A DNA stretch of 50,620 bases from Cobetia crustatorum. Lineage in GTDB: Bacteria > Pseudomonadota > Gammaproteobacteria > Pseudomonadales > Halomonadaceae. Shown here in pieces: positions 45,951-50,620 of this stretch. Made by a program: the position numbers and the translations under genes. The DNA lies in the NCBI RefSeq assembly GCF_000591415.1, contig NZ_JEMF01000078.1:1-50620 (forward strand), in the 5' to 3' direction. The notes below the pieces were generated by a model, which searched no databases, was not told the DNA's origin, and saw only the letters and a program-made list of their open reading frames with translations. The stretch's first letter is position 1. The number at the start of each line of letters is the position of its first letter.

Positions 45951-46714
45951 GCCAATTCTTCTACAGTTGGGCGTCGCGTGTGCATCAGATAATTGACCGA
46001 CAGATCTTGGGGATTGAGGCGATATTTCCTGGTCAGCGGGTTGTAGGTCATTCCGGTGCTGCCTTCCATCTTGAGTCCCGCACTGCGCACCCAGTTACCC
46101 AGCTCAGACGGACGAATGAACTTGCTGTATTCATGTGTACCGCGTGGCAGCATTTTCAGCAGATACTCAGCGCCCAGAATGGCGAAGGTATAGGCTTTGG
46201 GGTTACGGTTGATGGTCGAGAAGAAGACCTTTCCGCCGGGCTTGACCAGGCGTGCACACGCAGCGATGACCGATGATGGGTCCGGCACATGCTCGAGCAT
46301 CTCCAGGCAAGTCACGATATCGAACTGACCGGCCATCTCTTCTGCGGCGGCTTCCGCTGTTGTCTGGCGATAATCCACTTCGACCCCGGACTCCAGTTGG
46401 TGAAGACGTGCCACCGATAGCGGTGCCTCACCCATGTCAATCCCGGTCACCTGCGCACCACGGTGCGCCATGGCTTCAGACAGGATGCCACCGCCGCAGC
46501 CCACATCAATCACTCGTTTACCGGCCAAGCCAGCATGAGTGTCGATATAGTCGACGCGGAGGGGGTTGATGTCGTGTAGCGGTTTGAATTCACTGTCGCG
46601 GTCCCACCAGCGGCTAGCCAATGCGGAAAACTTGGCAATCTCACCGGCATCAACATTACCCAGGTAATCCGGAGTAGTGGCATTGGCATCTTGCTTGGCG
46701 TCGCTATGACTCAT
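45947..46714 (-). CDS. ubiG: Ubiquinone biosynthesis O-methyltransferase
   Basis: A 255-residue SAM-dependent methyltransferase that performs both O-methylations in ubiquinone synthesis. The ATG at 46714 (MSHSDAKQD) is chosen over an adjacent ATG at 46717 for its distance from AAGGA; the frame continues open to 46789. Landmarks are the N-terminal [29 protein letters not shown], the SAM motif [29 protein letters not shown] and [19 protein letters not shown], all typical of UbiG. It is co-transcribed with mupP (four-base overlap) and divergent from mtnA, with about 225 bases between the starts. Confidence 0.95.
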   Translation of the reverse strand: MSHSDAKQDANATTPDYLGNVDAGEIAKFSALASRWWDRDSEFKPLHDINPLRVDYIDTHAGLAGKRVIDVGCGGGILSEAMAHRGAQVTGIDMGEAPLSVARLHQLESGVEVDYRQTTAEAAAEEMAGQFDIVTCLEMLEHVPDPSSVIAACARLVKPGGKVFFSTINRNPKAYTFAILGAEYLLKMLPRGTHEYSKFIRPSELGNWVRSAGLKMEGSTGMTYNPLTRKYRLNPQDLSVNYLMHTRRPTVEELA

Positions 46715-46939
46715 CATCGGATCCTTACCGTCACGGAAGTGCTGCATGTGAGCGTGCTGGGCCTGTACAGGCGCGCTACGCTCGGGCACGATTCCTCCAT
46801 TCTAATCCGCCAGTCGTCGCGGGTCAGCGGTATGGGGAAAAAACTCGTTGCAACGGTGACTTGCGTTGTTGACGTTATGCACCTGTCACGAATGATATCG
46901 GTGCATTCCCATCATTATGTGCATCAACAGGGAGTGGTC

Positions 46940-48058
46940 ATGAGCCTGATTCCGATCCGCTGGGTTAGCCAGCAAGCACGTTCCAATGCTTTAGAACGTG
47001 ACATTGTTAGGCTGGCATTGCTTGATCAGAGGTTATTACCCGGAGAAACGCAGGAAGTCTTGCTTGAAAATGCTCAGGGCGTTGCATGTGCGATCACTGA
47101 CATGGTGGTGAGAGGCGCGCCGGCTATCGGTATTGCGGCTGCATATGGTGTCGCGCTGGAAGCCTCGGTCTCTCTACGTGAAGCTGATGACTGGCAAACA
47201 CGTCTTGCCACGGCTTGCGATGTTCTTGCGTCCTCGCGTCCTACGGCAGTCAATCTGTTTTGGGCACTGGGGCGTATGCGCGATGTGATCAAGGCGCATG
47301 GTTCGAGTACGAAGGCGCCTTATGACGCCTTGCTGCGCGAGGCCAAACGCATTCATGAGCAAGACCTGGAAGATAACCTGCGTATGGCCGAATTTGGCGC
47401 GCAGGTCATTGCTGCCTCCCTCGAGGATGGCGTGACACAATGCGAGGTGATGACACATTGCAATACCGGTGCGCTCGCCACGGGGGGACATGGGACGGCT
47501 CTGGGCGTCATCCGTACGGCATATGCTCAAGGGCTCATCACGCGGGTGCATGTCAATGAGACCCGACCCTGGTGGCAGGGCTCCCGCTTGACGGCGTGGG
47601 AGCTGGTCCAGGAAAAGATTCCTGCTCGGCTGGCTGTCGAGGGTGCTGCCTCATTGATCATGCAGCAAGGTGTGCAGTCACCGCAGGGGCTGCGCTGGTT
47701 GATCGTTGGTGCTGATCGTATCGCTGCCAATGGTGACACTGCCAACAAGATAGGCACCTTTTCGCTTGCAGTGCAGGCGCGGGCGCATGGTATCAAGGTC
47801 ATGGTGGTTGCCCCCTTGGCGACCTTTGATGCCACGCTGACCAGTGGCGATGACATTCCCATCGAGACGCGTGACGCCAGTGAGCTCCGCCAGGCGGGTA
47901 ATCGCCAGATTGCCCCTGATGAAATTGAAGTCTTCAATCCGGTGTTTGACGTCACGCCGCATCACTATATTGATGCTATCGTGACCGAGCACGGCGTTGT
48001 GGAGTCTCCAGATAGCGACGGTGTTGGGGCGCTATTGGGCCGTGCGATGCGCGGCTGA
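46940..48058 (+). CDS. mtnA: S-methyl-5-thioribose-1-phosphate isomerase
   Basis: A 372-residue enzyme of the methionine salvage pathway, converting methylthioribose 1-phosphate to methylthioribulose 1-phosphate. The ATG at 46940 follows GGGAG; the frame stays open to 46691. It belongs to the eIF2B-related fold. Visible landmarks are MVVRGAPAIGIAAAYG near residue 55, the catalytic Cys in THCNTGALATGGHGTALG, ETRPWWQGSRLTAWEL, and the catalytic Asp in GADRIAANGDTANKIGT. No other mtn gene is in the window. The mtnA-ubiG-mupP proximity is shared with Pseudomonas. Confidence 0.93.
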   Translation: MSLIPIRWVSQQARSNALERDIVRLALLDQRLLPGETQEVLLENAQGVACAITDMVVRGAPAIGIAAAYGVALEASVSLREADDWQTRLATACDVLASSRPTAVNLFWALGRMRDVIKAHGSSTKAPYDALLREAKRIHEQDLEDNLRMAEFGAQVIAASLEDGVTQCEVMTHCNTGALATGGHGTALGVIRTAYAQGLITRVHVNETRPWWQGSRLTAWELVQEKIPARLAVEGAASLIMQQGVQSPQGLRWLIVGADRIAANGDTANKIGTFSLAVQARAHGIKVMVVAPLATFDATLTSGDDIPIETRDASELRQAGNRQIAPDEIEVFNPVFDVTPHHYIDAIVTEHGVVESPDSDGVGALLGRAMRG

Positions 48059-48230
48059 GAAAATCGAGATGTCATTAACACGCTGATATGCAGGGATTTC
48101 GCACTTGCGGCTCAAACTGGCATAATCCCTGCGTATATTTAGGGATAGCCGTCGAATGGTTTCGATGGCGGTTACTCGGCATTGCTGTTCGCAAGCTTTT
48201 GCCATGACATAGACACAAGGAAGACGCTTC

Positions 48231-49115
48231 ATGATACGCAAGGCTGTTCTGCCGGTTGCCGGCCTCGGCACACGTTGCCTCCCGGCCTCCAAGGCTATCC
48301 CCAAGGAAATGATCACCATTGTCGACAAGCCGGTGATCCAGTATGTGGTGGAAGAAGCGGTGGCGGCGGGTATCAAGGAAATCGTGCTGGTAACGCATTC
48401 CAGCAAGAATGCCATCGAGAATCACTTCGACAAGCACTTCGAGCTGGAAACGACGCTGGAAGCCAAGGGCAAGTTCGAGCTTCTCGAAGAGTTACGCAAC
48501 ATCATTCCCGATGATGTCAAGATCATCAGCGTTCGCCAGCCAGAGCCGTTGGGGCTCGGCCATGCAGTGCTCTGTGCCAAGCCTGTCATCGGTGATGAGC
48601 CGTTCGTGGTCCTGCTACCTGACGTACTCGTTGATGGTGAAGGCCTCGAGAAGAATGATCTGGCACGTATGATAGAGGCCTATGAGGCCACCGGTGCTGC
48701 GCAGATCATGGTCGAGAACGTGCCGCAGGACATGGCGTACAAGTACGGCATCGTCGCCATCGATGGCGAAACACCAGAAGCGGGCAAGTCTGCGCTGATC
48801 ACCGGCATGGTCGAGAAACCGGCGCCAGGTACTGAACCCTCCACTCTGGCTGTCATCGGGCGTTATCTGTTGCCAGGGCGCATCTTTGAGTTACTTGAGC
48901 AGACTCAACCAGGCGCTGGTGGTGAGATCCAGCTGACTGATGCCATCGACGCGCTACGCGATGATAAAGCTGTCGCAGCATATCGTATGGCGGGTGACAC
49001 CTATGATTGTGGCCATCAGCTTGGCTATCTCGAAGCTATCATATCCTTTGCCAAGCGCCACCCGAAGTTCGGTGAAGGCTTCCGTGAGCTTCTTGCTCGC
49101 TACCAGGAGAAATAA
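48231..49115 (+). CDS. galU: UTP--glucose-1-phosphate uridylyltransferase
   Basis: A 294-residue nucleotidyltransferase that makes UDP-glucose from UTP and glucose 1-phosphate, for envelope polysaccharides and sugar nucleotides. The N-terminal LPVAGLGTRCLPASKAIPKEM holds the nucleotide-binding Gly-rich loop and Lys; a Cys replaces the more usual Met or Phe after GTR. QPEPLGLGHAVLCAKP, LPDVLVDGEG and GGEIQLTDAIDAL are further family marks. An AAGGAAG site precedes the ATG. The UDP-glucose dehydrogenase-like gene follows after three bases, so the two are co-translated. Confidence 0.95.
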   Translation: MIRKAVLPVAGLGTRCLPASKAIPKEMITIVDKPVIQYVVEEAVAAGIKEIVLVTHSSKNAIENHFDKHFELETTLEAKGKFELLEELRNIIPDDVKIISVRQPEPLGLGHAVLCAKPVIGDEPFVVLLPDVLVDGEGLEKNDLARMIEAYEATGAAQIMVENVPQDMAYKYGIVAIDGETPEAGKSALITGMVEKPAPGTEPSTLAVIGRYLLPGRIFELLEQTQPGAGGEIQLTDAIDALRDDKAVAAYRMAGDTYDCGHQLGYLEAIISFAKRHPKFGEGFRELLARYQEK

Positions 49116-49118
49116 GCC

Positions 49119-50408
49119 ATGCAGGTGCTGGTGCACGGAAGCGAACTAGCGGCGGCAACGGCTAGCGCCGCTCTGGCAAGTGTGGGTCATCGCGTCTGGT
49201 GGTGGCCGCATGAAGATATGGATTGGGCGGCACTTGATCGTGTCGACTGGCTGAATAGTGAGCCTGGACTGCGTGAGCGCCTTGATCGTCATCAGCAGCG
49301 GGGAGACCTGACGCTGGTGGAAAGTCCTGATGAGTTGCATCGGATCGATATTCACTGGATCGCCGTATCACCGGACCAGCGTGAAAGCGCGCTGACACGT
49401 CTGGAACAGATGGTGGCGATACTGGATGAGCCGATGATCGTGATCAATAACTCCACCTTCCCGGTAGGGACGACTGAACGCTTTGAGGCGCTGCTGCCGC
49501 GTGATGACCAGTTTGCCGTCGCCTTGCCTGACATGCTCGAAGAAGGTCGCTCACTGGAGACGTTCGAACGGCCAGCGCGCTGGCTGCTGGGGAGTGAATC
49601 TGAGATCGCAACGCAACGGGTTCAGGAGCTACTGCGCGCCTTCAATCGTCGTGAAGATGTCTTCCAGATCATGCCACGCCGTGCCGCGGAGCTGACGAAA
49701 CTCGCCATCAATGGCATGTTGGCGACGCGCATCAGCTACATGAACGAAGTGGCGGGGTTGTCGGACTCTCTTGGTGTTGACGTGGAGTATGTTCGTCAGG
49801 GTATGGGAGCTGATCCGCGTATCGGGTTCGGTTATCTGTACCCTGGCTGTGGCTTCGGTGGTCCCAATTTCTCACGTGATTTGATGCGTCTGGCAGATGT
49901 TCAGCACCAGACCGGACGTGAGTCGATGCTGCTTGAGCATGTCCTTGACATCAATGAGGCCAAGAAAGAGACGCTGTTCCGCAAGTTGTGGCAGCACTTT
50001 GATGGTGAGTTACGTGGGCGCACGGTGGCTATCTGGGGAGCAGCATTCAAGCCAGGCACGGCGCGTATCGATCATGCTCCTGTGCTGACATTGCTTGAAG
50101 CGTTGTGGGCACAGGGCGTCAAGGTGCGTGTTCATGATCCGGCGGCATTGTCGGCACTGGGCGAGGCCTGTGGTGCTCATCCGTTGCTGGAACTAGTGGA
50201 TGGCAACATGTATGGCGCGCTGGAAGGGGCGGATGCATTGATGCTGGTGACAGAATGGAAGTGCTACTGGAATCCGGATTGGCAACGTCTCAAGCGTGAA
50301 TTGGGTACTGGTCTGATACTCGATGGTCGCAATATCTATGACCCGCGCTATGTCGCGAATCAGGGATTGATCTATCGTGGCATCGGCCGTCGTGCGACAC
50401 CTGACTGA
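49119..50408 (+). CDS. UDP-glucose 6-dehydrogenase homologue lacking the catalytic cysteine
   Basis: A 429-residue protein with the three-domain layout of UDP-glucose/GDP-mannose dehydrogenases: nucleotide-binding N-domain, central dimer domain (about 180-275) and C-terminal UDP-binding domain (about 285-410, GRTVAIWGAAFKPGTARI). Key residues differ. The active-site loop normally reads GGxCFPKD; here it is GGPNFSRD with Asn250 in place of the nucleophilic Cys (a Cys at 244 is six positions away). The NPEF glutamate is Asp138 (LPDML). The dinucleotide Gly motif is broken (VHGSELAA at 5-12). Lys194, Asn198 and Asp254 are kept. Coupled to galU (three bases apart). It may bind UDP-sugars without oxidising them, or use different chemistry. 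The reading frame is intact. Confidence 0.85.
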   Translation: MQVLVHGSELAAATASAALASVGHRVWWWPHEDMDWAALDRVDWLNSEPGLRERLDRHQQRGDLTLVESPDELHRIDIHWIAVSPDQRESALTRLEQMVAILDEPMIVINNSTFPVGTTERFEALLPRDDQFAVALPDMLEEGRSLETFERPARWLLGSESEIATQRVQELLRAFNRREDVFQIMPRRAAELTKLAINGMLATRISYMNEVAGLSDSLGVDVEYVRQGMGADPRIGFGYLYPGCGFGGPNFSRDLMRLADVQHQTGRESMLLEHVLDINEAKKETLFRKLWQHFDGELRGRTVAIWGAAFKPGTARIDHAPVLTLLEALWAQGVKVRVHDPAALSALGEACGAHPLLELVDGNMYGALEGADALMLVTEWKCYWNPDWQRLKRELGTGLILDGRNIYDPRYVANQGLIYRGIGRRATPD

Positions 50409-50461
50409 GACTGACTGTATGGCACTGTTGTCAGCGCCATACATGATTGGCCCATCAGTTA

Positions 50462-50503
50462 CGCAATAAAAAACCCCGCCAATTGGCGGGGTTTTTTATT
50501 GCG
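50462..50503. terminator. Bidirectional terminator between the ugd homologue and sodB
   Basis: A perfect 19-bp stem (50462-50480 with 50485-50503), loop AATT, core CCCCGCC/GGCGGGG with runs of six A and six T. It lies between convergent genes and should terminate both strands well. Confidence 0.9.
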
Positions 50504-50548
50504 GCATCATCAGACTCACAAAGGGCGAGCCGAATACGATACGAGGTA

Positions 50549-50620
50549 TCAGGCCGCGAAGTTCTGGGCAGCGAAGTCCCAGTTGATGATGTCCAATGCT
50601 TTCCAGGTACTTCGGACGCG
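50549..50620 (-). CDS. sodB: Iron superoxide dismutase SodB, C-terminal end only, apparent frameshift
   Basis: Only the last codons lie in the window. The frame ending at the TGA (50551-50549) gives INWDFAAQNFAA, the usual C-terminus of iron superoxide dismutase. The expected preceding RPKYLES is present but in a different frame (from about 50618). The join needs two extra bases, as if ATTTGGGAC had become ATTGGAC (near 50593-50597). The gene is cut by the window edge; the frameshift looks real in this sequence but may be an assembly error. Confidence 0.7.
   Translation of the reverse strand, partial: RVRSTWKALDIINWDFAAQNFAA

Overview
The window reads as a contiguous piece of a gammaproteobacterial chromosome, most likely from the Halomonadaceae/Oceanospirillales. 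This is inferred from gene order and protein character, not from a database search. The pointers are a tolQRAB-pal-cpoB cluster next to ruvCAB, the mtnA/ubiG/mupP/yciK neighbourhood also known from Pseudomonas, a long-tailed BetT-type BCCT carrier for osmoprotectant uptake, potABCD, and an aspA gene divergent from a HypT-like LysR gene. I see no rRNA, tRNA, CRISPR array, transposase or prophage gene. The window is mostly core chromosome with a few unusual genes.

Layout. 0-3.1 kb: a leftward group arsC, wrbA and a DUF2069 membrane gene, then rightward yihY. 3.2-4.4 kb: an exported alpha/beta hydrolase with an Asp nucleophile. 4.6-8.7 kb: the polyamine importer potABCD. 8.8-10.1 kb: an Smr-domain protein and a small exported protein. 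10.4-14.6 kb: betT and fadD. 14.7-15.9 kb: a DAACS glutamate/dicarboxylate symporter broken by a one-base frameshift. 16.4-22.6 kb: a branched-chain 2-oxoacid dehydrogenase operon (E1 alpha, E1 beta, double-lipoyl E2) followed closely by a Hanks-type protein kinase gene. 22.8-26.1 kb: a lipoprotein, aspA and the hypT-like regulator. 26.2-29.7 kb: a NadM-type NMN adenylyltransferase/Nudix protein, a nucleoside hydrolase and ribokinase. 29.9-33.0 kb: a dCache-PAS membrane sensor without an output domain, and a D-2-hydroxyacid dehydrogenase. 33.3-38.9 kb: fmdB, aspS, ruvC, ruvA, ruvB, ybgC. 39.0-44.2 kb: tolQRAB, pal, cpoB. 44.3-48.1 kb: yciK, mupP, ubiG, mtnA. 48.2-50.4 kb: galU and a UDP-glucose dehydrogenase homologue lacking the catalytic cysteine. 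The right edge holds the 3' end of sodB.

Working together. The Tol-Pal block supports outer-membrane constriction at division. potABCD and betT serve polyamine and osmolyte uptake. Nucleoside hydrolase plus ribokinase form a two-step ribose salvage route. MupP fits cell-wall recycling and UbiG ubiquinone synthesis.

Most worth a second look: (i) the kinase gene apparently co-transcribed with the branched-chain dehydrogenase, whose E1 alpha keeps the Ser-rich loop that is phosphorylated in the animal enzyme; (ii) the Cys-to-Asn UDP-glucose dehydrogenase homologue next to galU; (iii) the output-less sensor; (iv) two frameshifts (symporter and sodB) that both fall at short homopolymers and may be sequencing errors; (v) several very long perfect hairpins between genes. 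I did not find a clearly novel multi-gene system. The dehydrogenase-kinase operon is the best candidate.
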